From contig NC_083534.1 in the NCBI RefSeq assembly GCF_032362555.1, forward strand, positions 3,519,001 through 3,583,000: a stretch of 64,000 nucleotides of DNA. The letters run 5' to 3'. The notes under the pieces were generated by a model. It was not told where the DNA came from. It worked only from the letters and a program-made list of their open reading frames with translations, and did no database searches. Shown in pieces: positions 1 through 10,351 of the stretch (its first letter is position 1; each line of letters starts with the position of its first letter). Made by a program: the position numbers and the translations under genes. The DNA comes from Amyelois transitella (taxonomy: Eukaryota; Arthropoda; Insecta; Lepidoptera; Pyralidae).

Positions 1-85
1 AATGCTAAAAAAAAAGAAAAACATTCCTCATTCTAATTACAAAATACTGCTGATACGAATATGCCAGTGGAAGAATTCTGAGTTA

Positions 86-209
86 TACATACATACAATA
101 CATACATAAAATCACGCCTCTTTCCCGGAGGGGTAGGCAGAGACTACCTCTTTCCACTTGCCACGATCTCTGCATACTTCCTTCGCTTCATCCACATTCA
201 TAATACCTT
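86..209 (-). repeat. RTE-3' LINE fragment
   Basis: An (ACAT)n tail is followed by the reverse complement of the conserved LINE 3' end (CACGCCTCTTTCCCGGAG...). It is 5'-truncated after the segment CTTCGCTTCATCCAC. The same sequence recurs in both orientations across the window, and in sense it encodes the C-terminus of an RT ORF. Confidence 0.8.
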
Positions 210-735
210 GGTGTATTTATGAATATATTGATGAGAATCCACACGACTCAGTTATTATGAGCCTACTTCAAAATAAGAACGGGGTTTTAAAAAAATATTG
301 CCTTGATATAAGAGAGTACCTTATTAAAAAAATATATTATGGCGCTCATTTTTAATTTCATACGACTCAATTTAGAGCCAACTTCAAAAGTAGAACAGGA
401 TATTTGAAAACAGAATTACTTACAAAACAAAGAACTCAATGGACGCTGCGCAGAAGATTTTATTATATGAAAAATTGCTACTGCGCATCCCAGAATTGTC
501 AAATTCTAGGATCTTCTTATTTGCCGGCCAGTATGTATAAACTTTCATGAGATAATGATTCAAAAAAAGATTTTTGGCACTATCTAAATAAGGAATAAAT
601 ATAAAACCATTAATTACCATAGATGTCGTTGAAGGCGACTAATTGATGAACGAGACTATTGGCACTGTCTACCCCGTAAGAGATAAGATGTGATTATATG
701 TATGTATGATATTAGAAAAAAGTAAATATGTAGTA
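210..735. other. Non-genic stretch with a degenerate SINE-R remnant
   Basis: There is no credible exon. At 620-707 a decayed SINE-R 3' half in + orientation can be read (CTGTCTACCCCG... GTGATTATATGTATG). The rest is AT-rich sequence in which I see nothing. Confidence 0.5.
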
Positions 736-738
736 CCT

Positions 739-923
739 ATAAAATTTCAAATTTCAAAATTTTTTATTCATTATTGTAGGATCCTAAATATCGCTTAATA
801 ATAGTAATTTTTGATTTCACAACATTGGCTGACCTCAAATAAATTACTTAAACCTAAGTTTACTGCCGCTTCCAAGGCGTCAGTGCAGAAGAAGCGGTAA
901 CAAATTGCACTGCAGCATAAAAG
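739..923 (-). repeat. CR1-3' LINE end
   Basis: This is one of at least five copies of a ~180-bp block containing GTTTACTGCCGCTTCCAAGG and ending in TTCAAA-type tandem motifs that form the LINE tail. The tail is at the left, so the copy is antisense. The family is inferred from the microsatellite-like 3' end; CR1/L2 is the best guess. Confidence 0.65.
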
Positions 924-933
924 CATAAAAATA

Positions 934-1110
934 CAAACATAAATGTAATCACGTCTATATCCCTTGCGGGGTAGACAGAGCCAACAGCCTCGAAAACACT
1001 GATTGGCCACGTTCAGCTTTATGATAGAATTGAGATTCAAATAGTGACAGGCCATCGCCTAAAAATAGAATCCCGAGTTTATAAGCCTTTAATTGAGATT
1101 CGAATAGGGA
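934..1110 (-). repeat. SINE-R, 5'-truncated
   Basis: This is an antisense copy that begins at the tail (ATCACGTCTATATCCCTTGC) and runs into the body (GATAGAATTGAGATTCAAAT). It stops before the 5' GTGCCG end. Confidence 0.8.
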
Positions 1111-1328
1111 TTAAAAATAGACTCTCCTATTAGATAACTGATTACATAAAAATATACTCCAGAACTCGGTTTTTGTACTCGGAGCTGGGAGGGGAAATAT
1201 TGAAAACGGTTCGTTCATTCACGCCATCCACAGATAAGTGAGAGGAATTCAATTTGCCGCCGCCCTCGGCCTGTTGAGTGGAATGGTCGGCTCACATGGA
1301 GCAACGAGTAAAATATTGTCTCTTTGAC

Positions 1329-1572
1329 GGCCTCTGTGGCGCAGCGGTAATACGCTTGTCTGTGACACCGGAGGTCGCGGGTTCGAATCCCGGCCATGAG
1401 AAACGAACTTTCTCTGATTGGTCAGGGTTTTGGATGTTTATCTATCTAAGTATTTATTATAAAATATGAATAGTATCGTTGAGTTAGTATCTCGTAACAC
1501 AAGTTTCAAACTTACTTCGAGGCTAGCTCGATATGTGTAATTTGTCCCGTATATATTTATATTTATTAATAT
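1329..1572 (+). repeat. SINE-T, tRNA-derived SINE
   Basis: The head reads like a tRNA: an A-box region GTGGCGCAGCGG and a B-box GGTTCGAATCC lie about 40 bases apart. A tRNA-unrelated body and a TATATTTATATTTATT tail follow. Other copies lie at 24446, 33628, 41636 and 47329. It is a SINE rather than a tRNA gene because the body is conserved between copies and the tRNA fold is incomplete. Confidence 0.85.
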
Positions 1573-1593
1573 AAAAATAAACCATTTACATGC

Positions 1594-1746
1594 ACATACA
1601 TTATAATTACGTCTATTGCGGGGTAGACAGAGGCAACAATCTTAAAGAACGCCGAACAGGTGAACGTGGCCTATCAGTCTTTTCCTGGCTGTTGGCTCTG
1701 CCTACCCCGCACGGGAAATAGTCGTGATTATATATATATGTATGTT
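1594..1746. repeat. Head-to-head pair of SINE-R fragments
   Basis: A minus-strand 3' fragment (1594-1648) meets a plus-strand 3' fragment (1651-1746), forming an imperfect palindrome with (ACAT)n/(ATGT)n tails on the outside. Confidence 0.7.
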
Positions 1747-1801
1747 AAAAAAAATTTAAATAAGATTTGAACTATTGTCAATTAACCTACTCTATTTTAT
1801 A

Positions 1802-2049
1802 CTAGCTGTGCCCGCGACTTCGTCAGAGTGAAATAGTTATTTTCGGCATCATTGAAGCCCTCAAGGATGAATAATTTTTCCCGGTTTTTTTTTACTCCAT
1901 TATTTCTTCGCTCCTTATAGTATCGCTTTAAGCCTTCCCCGATAAATGATCTATTCAACACAAAAATATTTTTCAATTCGAACCAGTAGTTCCTGAGATT
2001 AGCGCGTTCAAACAAACAAACTCTTCAGCTTTATAATATTAGTATAGAT
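1802..2049 (-). mobile_element. Hel-1 non-autonomous Helitron
   Basis: Read on the minus strand it starts near ATACTAATATTATAAAGCTG and ends GGGCACAGCTAG. The 3' hairpin arms (CGCGG...CGCGGG in better copies) are degenerate here. The CTAG end and the sub-terminal hairpin are the Helitron hallmarks. Confidence 0.75.
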
Positions 2050-2053
2050 ACCA

Positions 2054-2268
2054 TAGGCCGCCCGCGACTTCGTCCGCGTGGAAACCCTATCAAACCCGCG
2101 GGAAATCCGGTATAAAAAGTAGCCTATATATTATTCTGGGTCTTCAGCTGCCTACATACCAAATTACATAGTAATCGGTTCAGTAGTTTTTGCGTGAAAG
2201 AGCAAAAAACATCCATACTGACATCCTGGTATACTCACAAACTTTCGCATTTATAATATTAGTACGAT
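2054..2268 (-). mobile_element. Hel-2 non-autonomous Helitron
   Basis: This is an antisense copy. It has the 3' hairpin CGCGGACGAAGTCGCGGG and the body signature ACTGAACCGATTACNATG; the terminal CTAG is damaged. It lies almost end-to-end with the preceding Hel-1. Confidence 0.75.
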
Positions 2269-2475
2269 TTAACGTAACTGCATATCTTATTCTCTTAAAT
2301 TTTGAGGTGTTCCCTGGAATACTTATCTCCCACATTTATGACCAGACCCTCATCAAATTTCTATGGGACCACACGGACATTTTACTCATTTGAATGCAAA
2401 ATATAAATCAAATCGGATTATAAATGCCGGAATGTAGAACATATTTTTCGAGGTCGGTTTAAAATTTAAAATATA

Positions 2476-2670
2476 TACATTCATACATACAAACATAAAA
2501 TCACGCCTCTCTCCCGGAGTAGGCACAGACTACCTACATCTTTCCACTTGCCACGATCTCTGCATACTTCCTTCGCTTCATCCACATTCATAACTCTCTT
2601 CATGAAAGCTCGGCGGTTTCGGGTACTCTTGACCTACCCCTTTACCAGGACGTCCTTAATTTGATTAATA
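2476..2670 (-). repeat. RTE-3' LINE fragment
   Basis: An (ACAT)n tail plus about 170 bp of the RTE-like 3' end, reaching the CAGGACGTCCTTAATTTGAT segment. It stops 13 bases before the LTR of the next element. Confidence 0.75.
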
Positions 2671-2682
2671 TATAAATATATA

Positions 2683-3036
2683 TGTAATGAACTCTTTGGT
2701 TCATCAGATATGTTGAACTCTTTGGTTCATCATAGGATTTTAGAATATTTGTGACGTATGTCACTGTCAATTGATTAACCGGTAAAAATAATTCAAATAT
2801 TCTCAAGACTATAAAATTGAATTACAAAATATCATAAATAAATTAGTTAAAATAAATAAGTTCCATATTTTGTTAGTTTAGATTGCATTATATGTCGTTT
2901 CTCTTTTTAGGTAAGAATATTACTTTTAAGTTGTTTTTGTTTTAGTGTTTTGTCTTGCGTTCTACTTTTCAATAATAAATTTCTCTTTTTAGAGCAACAC
3001 ATCAGAATATTATTTCACCAAATTCATATCATTATA
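2683..3036 (+). repeat. 5' LTR of the Gypsy element
   Basis: It starts TGTAATGAACTC and matches 7297-7650 throughout. The repeated heptad-like ACTCTTTGGTTCATCA occurs twice near its start. AATAAA signals fall in the 3' half. Confidence 0.92.
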
Positions 3037-3064
3037 AAACGACATATTCGCTAACCTTTACACA

Positions 3065-4189
3065 ATGGAGAGAATACGATTTGAATTCGTAATAAAAGCG
3101 ATGGAAAATGACCCAAAAACAAACGTACTTTGCATTACTTCATTGGAATTTGAGAAACACACTTATTTGATACCTGAAAAACTTCAACCAACAAGATTAC
3201 ATGAACAAGTGATCAAAACTCAAGTTTACCTGAAATTAAAAGATACTATACATAAAAGACATGACAAAAGACAAGTTTGGATACGTGTAACGCCGGAGAT
3301 AAGAGGAGCATATATGGATGAGGATGGAAATATGCAGTTTAAAGGATATTTGTTAGAGGAATGTGACATACAAAAGCCTGCGGCCTGTATTTCAGAAGAA
3401 GCAATGACAAAATTCTTTGAAAATTTCAACGCCTGTAACAAAGAGACTGGAAAATCCTATAATATAAAGAAATTGACAGAGAAATTTGTTTTGCAGAAAT
3501 TTAATAAAAAAACCTCAAATGTAACACAATGGTTGGACATATTCGAAATGGAATGTACTCGTATGAGTATAACGGAAGACTCTGTTAAAATTGAAGCATT
3601 AAGGTTATTCTTAGAAGATTCTAGTCTTGACTGGTATAGTTCTATGCTTATAAAATATACATTAAATTCGGAATGGTCAACTTGGAAAGAAAACTTCTGT
3701 GAAACATTTGCTGATAGAGGGTGGTCTCCAGTAAGATATGCAATTTTGTTTAAATATAGGCAAGGGTCGTTAATGGAGTATGCTTTAAAAAAAGAAAAGC
3801 TTTTATTGAAGATAAATAAAACAATGGATTCATCAACTCTTATTGATTTAATTGCTACTGGACTCCCAAATTTTATTGCTGACAAGATTGATAGATGTAA
3901 TATAAAAGAAACTAAAGATTTATTTAATAATATACGGGGATTGGAACATCTAGCAAATAAAAAATATTTAAATAATAACGCCGGAAATTTGGGAAATAAA
4001 AATAAAGAAAAGGATAGTAATTATAAACCATGCAGAATTTGTGAAAAGGAAAACAAAGGCTCTCGTTATCATCCAGAATCATTATGTTGGTTTAAAAATA
4101 ATAGCTATAATAATAAAAGAGAACACATAAGAACTGTTAATAATTCTGAATTAGAAACCGAATTAAATGAAATTGATCCAAAAAACTGA
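3065..4189 (+). CDS. gag: Gag of the Gypsy element
   Basis: This is a 374-residue ORF whose ATG follows the 5' LTR by about 30 bases. Gag forms the capsid of the intracellular retrotransposon particle and binds its RNA. A capsid-like segment (residues ~150-260, with W-L-x-x-F-E and D-W-Y-S-S motifs) is followed by one zinc-knuckle-like motif at residues 323-341 with spacing C-x2-C-x9-H-x4-C. That is a stretched version of the usual C-x2-C-x4-H-x4-C. The ORF ends at a TGA directly after the heptamer AAAAAAC, so the downstream protease-pol frame is reached by a -1 shift. It is intact over its whole length. Confidence 0.88.
   Translation: MERIRFEFVIKAMENDPKTNVLCITSLEFEKHTYLIPEKLQPTRLHEQVIKTQVYLKLKDTIHKRHDKRQVWIRVTPEIRGAYMDEDGNMQFKGYLLEECDIQKPAACISEEAMTKFFENFNACNKETGKSYNIKKLTEKFVLQKFNKKTSNVTQWLDIFEMECTRMSITEDSVKIEALRLFLEDSSLDWYSSMLIKYTLNSEWSTWKENFCETFADRGWSPVRYAILFKYRQGSLMEYALKKEKLLLKINKTMDSSTLIDLIATGLPNFIADKIDRCNIKETKDLFNNIRGLEHLANKKYLNNNAGNLGNKNKEKDSNYKPCRICEKENKGSRYHPESLCWFKNNSYNNKREHIRTVNNSELETELNEIDPKN
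4180..4186 (+). promoter_or_regulatory. -1 ribosomal frameshift heptamer (A AAA AAC)
   Basis: The heptamer is in register with the gag codons (CCA AAA AAC TGA) and immediately precedes the gag stop. A -1 slip here continues straight into the frame that contains the protease and pol. A downstream stimulatory structure was not assessed. Confidence 0.75.
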
Positions 4190-7100
4190 TTGTACCACCA
4201 TTAATCAAGATTAAATTATTGTTGAACGATACTCTACAAACAACTGGTATTTATGATTAGGGATCAAATGTTTCCTTGATAAATTCAAAATTGTTATGTT
4301 TAAAAAATCTATCAAGCAACAATAATATTTCTATTAAAACTGCAAATTTAAGAACGATTAATGGTGTGAAAAAAACATTAGGGATAGTAACATTGAAGAT
4401 AAAGATTTTTGATATCGAGAAGAATATGGATGTTTTTGTAATAGATAAAGAAAATTTTAAGTATAATTTTTTAGTTGGTCTAGACTGTATAAAAAAGTTT
4501 CAATTAGCTCAAAATGAAAAGTTAGAAATTGCTCAAATTGTACTCAATTTAAAAACAAATGAAGATAAAGAATATATAGGAAAAATGATTAAAGAGTCTA
4601 ACAAAAACGGAAGAAATATGAAAAACAAAGAAGAGTATATGATAAACTTTAATGAACATATTGAAGAAGACCAATTTGTAATATTTGTTAATCATTTAGA
4701 TATTCAAAAGCAATCTGAAATAGATAAATTGATATGCAAATATAAGTCCCTTTTCGCAAAAGATAAATATGATATAGGCACTGTGAAGGGGTATGAAGCT
4801 CATATTGATTTAATGGTGGATAAATATTGTAGTAAGAGACCATACAGATGCACTATACAAGATAAAAAGGAAATTGAAGAACAAGTATCTAAACTATTAG
4901 AAGAAAAATTGATAGAAGAGTCTTATAGTCCTTTTGCTGCGCCAGTAACTTTAGCTTATAAAAAAGAAGATGGGAAAAGAACAAGATTATGTATAGATTT
5001 TCGTGAGTTAAATAAAATTGTGGTTCCACAATCACAACCATTTCCAAGGATAGAAGATTTGATGGTAAAGACAACCAAATGTAAGTTCTTTTCAACGCTT
5101 GATATAAATTCAGCATTCTGGTCAATACCATTAAAAATTGAGGATAGAGAGAAGACAGCGTTTGTTACACAAGAAGGACATTATCAGTGGACTTGTTTGC
5201 CTTTTGGTTTAAAGACATCTCCGGCGATTTTCCAGAGAATTCTAAGTAGCATTATACGTAAACATAAATTATCAAATTTTACTGTAACGTTCATCGACGA
5301 TATTCTGGTTTTCTCGGAGACTTTCTCGGATCATATTAAACATTTATTGTTATTATTAGAGGCAATTTCAAAGGAAGGTTTTAGATTGAAATTTTCGAAA
5401 TGTAGTTTTGCTCAAAATTCAGTGAAATACCTAGGTCATATCATCGAAAACAAAACAATCACTCCATTAAAAGATAATTTAATTGCTATAAAAGAATTCC
5501 CGGTTCCGAAGTCACAAAAAAATGTAAGGCAATTTTTAGGTAAAATAAATTTTTATGGAAAGTATATACCAAATATATCAATAATATTAAACCCATTACA
5601 TAATTTATTAAAAAAAGGACAGCAATTTGTTTGGTCAGAAAAGTGTCAAGAATCTTTCGAAATCACTAAAAAAATTCTTTGGTCGAAACCTGTTTTGGCA
5701 ATTTTTGATCCGGATTTACCTATACATATTTATACTGATGCTAGTATACTGGGCTTAGGAGCGGTATTAAAACAACCACAAAGTGATGGAGAAGAAAAAC
5801 CATGTGCATATTTTTCAAAGAAATTAAATGACTCTCAAAAAAAGAAGAAAGCTATATATATTGAATGTTTAGCAATAAAAGAAGCATTAAAATATTGGCA
5901 ATATTGGCTTATTGGAAAAAGATTTAAAGTTTTTACAGATCATAAGCCACTAGAGAAAATGAATATAAAAGCTAGAACAGATGAAGATTTGGGAGATTTA
6001 ACTTATTATATATCTCAGTTTAATTTTGAAATTATATATTCTCCAGGAAAATATAACATAGAAGCAGACAGTTTAAGCAGAAATGCCGTTCTGGAACCAT
6101 ATGAAAATCAAGAAGATATTTTGAAATTGGTAAATTTTATTACATTAGAGGATATAAAGAGTGATCAAGAGAAGAATAAAGATGTAAACCTGAATAACAA
6201 GAAATTCACCCAAAGAAATAATATATATTATCAAAAGGTTGGAAAAAAAGACAAAATAGTATTAACAGAAGAATTCAGTAAAAAACTTATAGGGAAAGTT
6301 CATTATAAATATTGTCACATCGGGACACAACAAATGAAGAATAAAATCAAACGATTCTATACAGCCAAAAATTTATCATACAACATACAAAGATTTTGTG
6401 AACACTGCGAAACCTGCATAAAGAATAAATCAAGAGGAAAGTACAATTTTGGACTAATGTCTCACCTGGGTCCTGCTACTTATCCTTTTGAGATAGTGTC
6501 AATAGATACTGTGGGCGGATTTGGTGGCTCACGATCCACTAAAACATATTTACATTTATTGGTAGATCATTTTTCTAGATATGCTTTCATATTGACTTCA
6601 AAAACACAAAATTCAACTGACTTTATAAAACTGATTCAAAAAGTTCCACAGGGAAATAAGATTGGTCTCATTCTTTCTGATCAATATCCGGGTATCAATT
6701 CCAAAGAATTTAAGAATTATTTAAATAGAGAAAATATACCTATTGTCTTCACTGCTGTAAATGCGCCTTTTTCAAATGGTTTAAATGAGAGATTAAACCA
6801 AACTTTGGTTAACAAAATAAGATGTAGGTTAAATGAGAAGAAAAATAAACTTTCTTGGACAACTATTGCTCATGAATGTACCCAAATGTATAATGAAACA
6901 GAACACACGGTAACAGGGTTTTCCCCAAGTTATCTTTTAGAAGGGAAAAATACTGATATTTTACCGGAGGAATTAAAATATGATAATTGTAATGATTTGA
7001 CGGAAGATAGAAAAATTGCATTAGAAAATACTTTAAAATCACACAATTATAATAAAATTTACTTTGATAAAAACAGAATTAATTATGACTTGAAAGTCGG

Positions 7101-7290
7101 AGATTTGGTTTATGTTGAAAATGGTAACCGACTGAACAGGAAAAAGTTAGATGAATTAAAAATAGGTCCTTATGAAGTTTTACAGAAGCTTTCTAAATCA
7201 ATTTATAGAATTGACACAGGTCATAAAAAGTGTGAATCAAATATTTTCCATATCACTAAACTAATTCCGATCCGAGAAAGCACTTTTTAG
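4186..7290 (+). pseudogene. pol: Pol polyprotein of the Gypsy element, interrupted in protease
   Basis: The frame entered by the -1 shift runs 24 codons to an in-frame TAG at 4258-4260, then is open to 7290. The TAG replaces the second residue of the protease D-[S/T]-G motif; the flanking D and G-S remain. Downstream all domains look intact. RT (~4830-5450) has LCIDFRELN, LDINSAFW and the F-I-D-D catalytic motif. RNase H (~5700-6070) has IYTDAS and FTDHKPLE. Integrase has an H-x4-H-like and C-x2-C zinc site (~6300-6420) and the D, D, E catalytic residues (~6505-6800). A GPYEV motif lies near the C-terminus. No chromodomain is visible. I call it broken because of the protease stop; readthrough would be the only alternative. 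Confidence 0.85.
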
Positions 7291-7296
7291 GGGAGA
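7289..7296 (+). other. Polypurine tract of the Gypsy element
   Basis: AGGGGAGA directly abuts the TG of the 3' LTR and overlaps the pol stop codon. It is the expected plus-strand priming site. Confidence 0.8.
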
Positions 7297-7650
7297 TGTA
7301 ATGAACTCTTTGGTTCATCAGATATGTTGAACTCTTTGGTTCATCATAGGATTTTAGAATATTTGTGACGTATGTCACTGTCAATTGATTAACCGGTAAA
7401 AATAATTCAAATATTCTCAAGACTATAAAATTGAATTACAAAATATCATAAATAAATTAGTTAAAATAAATAAGTTCCATATTTTGTTAGTTTAGATTGC
7501 ATTATATGTCGTTTCTCTTTTTAGGTAAGAATATTACTTTTAAGTTGTTTTTGTTTTAGTGTTTTGTCTTGCGTTCTACTTTTCAATAATAAATTTCTCT
7601 TTTTAGAGCAACACATCAGAATATTATTTCACCAAATTCATATCATTATA
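7297..7650 (+). repeat. 3' LTR of the Gypsy element
   Basis: It matches 2683-3036 with no difference that I can see. TATATATAT follows, so the 3' border is uncertain by a few bases. Confidence 0.92.
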
Positions 7651-7923
7651 TATATATAATTTAATGGCGGCAGCATGTGAATCGAGTTGTACAAAACGTG
7701 CCAAGTATTATTCGCGACCTCATTCCGGGCAAAGATTAAAAGAAAATTGATTACATATTATTTTCTAGTAGGAAAGTAATAATAAGTATCTTTATTCTTT
7801 AGGGTTCCATATGTAACCGAATGGCAAAAACGAAAAAGCCTCTCCCTTAATCGCCTTTAAGGTAGTTGCATTTTTATGCTTTAAATAAACTGCTTTAAAA
7901 CAAAGCTTTTTAAGATTTTTTTT
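7651..7923. other. No gene recognised
   Basis: AT-rich sequence without a supported exon or a repeat that I recognise. Confidence 0.4.
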
Positions 7924-8178
7924 ATCTATACTAATATTATAAAGCTGAAGAGTTTGTTTGTTTGAACGCGCTAATCTCAGGAACAACTGGTTCGAATTGA
8001 AAAATTATTTTTGCGTTGAATAGACCATTTGTCGAGGAAGGCTTTAGGCTATATAACATCACGCTGCAACTATAAAGAAATAATGGAATATGTGAAAAAA
8101 ACGGGGAAAATTATTCATTCTTGAGGGATTCAGTGATGCCTAAAATAACTATTCCACGCGGACGAAGTCGAAGTCTTA
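7924..8178 (+). mobile_element. Hel-1 Helitron, 3' end decayed
   Basis: It starts TCTATACTAATATTATAAAG and contains the conserved CCATTTGTCGAGGAAGGC core. The hairpin and CTAG end are degraded to GACGAAGTCGAAGTC. Confidence 0.8.
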
Positions 8179-8311
8179 AATATGTAGACCTTCTATATTT
8201 ACTTATTCTATCCACGTACTGAGGTCTGTCTATAATGAGAATAAATTATTTTCCCCTACTATAGATATTGTCCAAGACTTCATCTTTCCACTTGCCACGA
8301 TCTCTGAATAC

Positions 8312-8527
8312 TATAGCGGGGCGAGATCGAGAAGTAAAAGCCAACTACGGGATAACAACTTTACTTCGGTAACTTATAAAAAGAAATAACAAAACTCGCT
8401 CGCTAATAAGAAGTGCATACCGCACCGGTCCGCGCGTTGTTTAAAGACTGACTTGTTCAATGAGGCGCACGGGCGGTCCTCTGCGCGGGCGCTGGGAACG
8501 GCGTGGTATGGACGAGGGGGGCGGAGA
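8312..8527 (-). repeat. 3' LTR of the deleted element
   Basis: It matches the right-hand copy base for base as read. The end of the gag-pro ORF lies inside it. Confidence 0.8.
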
Positions 8528-10351
8528 GTGACGCGATGTCTCCCCGGAAGAGCCTACAATGTTGCCCGCTATATCCTCCCCCTCCAAGTTACATGGTCGA
8601 CCCGACTGTGACTTGGCTGGTCTACCGCGATGGCGCTGATGCGCAATAACAGGAGATTTACCCACGTAACGCGTTAAGGCGCTGGCATCTCCGGTATCAA
8701 TTTGGTGAACAGCAAACTGAGTGGGTCCTCCCCCTGGAGTAAAAATGTCCTCATTGACATTCAGAAGGTTGGACAGCTGCTGTCGTTCGTCCTTACCTAA
8801 GTGGAATCCTTCATCCTCGTGAAAACCCACAGACGAGCAATGCAAAGGTTCGTATGACCTTACACCATTAGGTTCAAAGACGATGGGCTGAGAGACCCTA
8901 TCGTGGTTCGTAAACCATACACCGCGAGAAAAATCTAATACCATGCCAGCGTCCTGAATAAAATTCATTCCCAACACACTTTCAGTAGCATTGGGCAACA
9001 TTATAAACATAACATCTAAAGAGACATCGCGTACCCTAACCCTAACTTGCGTACGTTCAACAATTTGCGCAACTGCCCGCCCGTCCGCGTATTTAAGCTC
9101 AGTAAATACATTTTCAAACTTATGGCCATACTTAACTAAATGAGCTCTAAGACTAACACTGCCTATACAATGTTTAGCACCTGTGTCTATAAGCACTTTA
9201 CCACGTTCACCATAAATTTCTATTTCTAACAAAGGTCGCACTCGCGAATCTATATTAACACTATTTGCAGAAACAGATTGAAACGAAGTTGATACGGACG
9301 GAACAGGTTTTGTCTTTTTACAAGTCGAGCAGTTGGATCGGATCACGCCAGGCGCACCGCACCCGAAACACGTGATAGTTGAGACGCGTGGTTCTCCATC
9401 AGTGCCAAGTTTCTGTTTGGCTAACTTTTTACAGGCATATTTCAGATGACCATACTTTTTACAGTAATTACAGTGTGGCCGAGATTTATTCTTATAAGAT
9501 ATTGTCGACTGCGAAGCCGTCGGAGAAATGGGTACAGTAGTAGGCTTTGCCGTCAAACATAACGGTTTAACATCGCTGGTCGATGTTCGGCTTTCATCCA
9601 AAATATCTTCGACACGACGGGCCATAGTAATAAGCTCAGCGAAGGTAGAAAATTCCAAACGCGAAACCTTTTCACGAATACGTCGATGTAGCAAACCGTA
9701 CGTCATATCCAATTGCACGGTCATCGACAGGGAATGAAGTGGTAACTGTGACATTAATGCCCTGATGGGGCATATGAAAAGGTCTGTAGCTTCGTTACTA
9801 CGCTGTTCCCTTTCAAATATTTTTCTATAAACTTTGTGTGGGGGCAACCTTGGTCCAAACGTTTGTTTGAGTGCTTCGATGGCGGCAGACCAGGTTGGGG
9901 TATGATCCTTCACACCCTGCCACCATGTCGCAGCCAACCCGGTGAGTAACATAGGCAAGCCACGCAAGGCGTTTTCGTCGCTTACTCCAACACAATCTTT
10001 ATAGACCTCTATGGCGTCTACAAAAGATTCCACGTTGCTAGACTTCTCGCCGTCGAATCGTGCTGTGCATTTTGCGAAATTACCATGTAAGGAACTACTT
10101 ACAGTTGGTGGGCCATTTACCCTTTCCATTAAAAATCTCAGCTGCTCGGTTGTTATCATGATCGGAGCAAGCGGAGGCAATGGAACAGCCTCTGGCGCAG
10201 GTGCAGGTTGTTGTACAGCCTCCGGAGTGGGCGGCGGCGACGCCACCACATTAGCTTGGGCCGCGCCCGCCGACGAACTCTCTGCGCGAGATCTCGTAAG
10301 CACCATGGTAACACGATGAAGCAATACGTGTATGTCGAAATAAGAGTTCAC
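8441..10351 (-). CDS. Gag-protease ORF of the deleted Gypsy-like element
   Basis: A 636-residue ORF; the likely true start is the methionine at residue 16 (MVLTRSRAE). A Pro/Ala-rich N-terminus is followed by a capsid region (residues ~85-260, with WW-x-G-V-K and a Y-R-x-I-F-E-R-E-Q motif). Next come a canonical zinc knuckle C-x2-C-x4-H-x4-C and a second, degenerate knuckle lacking its histidine. The aspartic protease keeps its active site (L-I-D-T-G-A). The reading frame then passes through the start of the linker before RT and jumps in frame to a basic, Pro/Arg-rich tail ending inside the LTR. The RT-RNase H-integrase coding capacity is missing without a frame break. The ORF is retrotransposon-derived; whether it is expressed is unknown. 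Confidence 0.8.
   Translation of the reverse strand: MNSYFDIHVLLHRVTMVLTRSRAESSSAGAAQANVVASPPPTPEAVQQPAPAPEAVPLPPLAPIMITTEQLRFLMERVNGPPTVSSSLHGNFAKCTARFDGEKSSNVESFVDAIEVYKDCVGVSDENALRGLPMLLTGLAATWWQGVKDHTPTWSAAIEALKQTFGPRLPPHKVYRKIFEREQRSNEATDLFICPIRALMSQLPLHSLSMTVQLDMTYGLLHRRIREKVSRLEFSTFAELITMARRVEDILDESRTSTSDVKPLCLTAKPTTVPISPTASQSTISYKNKSRPHCNYCKKYGHLKYACKKLAKQKLGTDGEPRVSTITCFGCGAPGVIRSNCSTCKKTKPVPSVSTSFQSVSANSVNIDSRVRPLLEIEIYGERGKVLIDTGAKHCIGSVSLRAHLVKYGHKFENVFTELKYADGRAVAQIVERTQVRVRVRDVSLDVMFIMLPNATESVLGMNFIQDAGMVLDFSRGVWFTNHDRVSQPIVFEPNGVRSYEPLHCSSVGFHEDEGFHLGKDERQQLSNLLNVNEDIFTPGGGPTQFAVHQIDTGDASALTRYVGKSPVIAHQRHRGRPAKSQSGRPCNLEGEDIAGNIVGSSGETSRHSPPPSSIPRRSQRPRRGPPVRLIEQVSL

Larger units (their letters stand above)
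2683..7650 (+). mobile_element. Ty3/Gypsy LTR retrotransposon, nearly complete
   Basis: Two 354-bp LTRs, identical as far as I can read, bound a gag ORF and a pol ORF (RT, RNase H, integrase), with a polypurine tract before the 3' LTR. TATA flanks both outer ends and is a plausible 4-bp target duplication, although the AT-rich ends make the exact boundary ambiguous. I see no recognisable primer-binding site after the 5' LTR. The pol gene order PR-RT-RH-INT places it in Ty3/Gypsy; the clade is not determined. Identical LTRs indicate a recent insertion, yet pol carries a stop codon in the protease. Confidence 0.92.

Noticed and set aside
1329..1400. tRNA gene
   Set aside because: A and B boxes are present, but the rest does not fold as a tRNA and the block recurs with a conserved body as a SINE.
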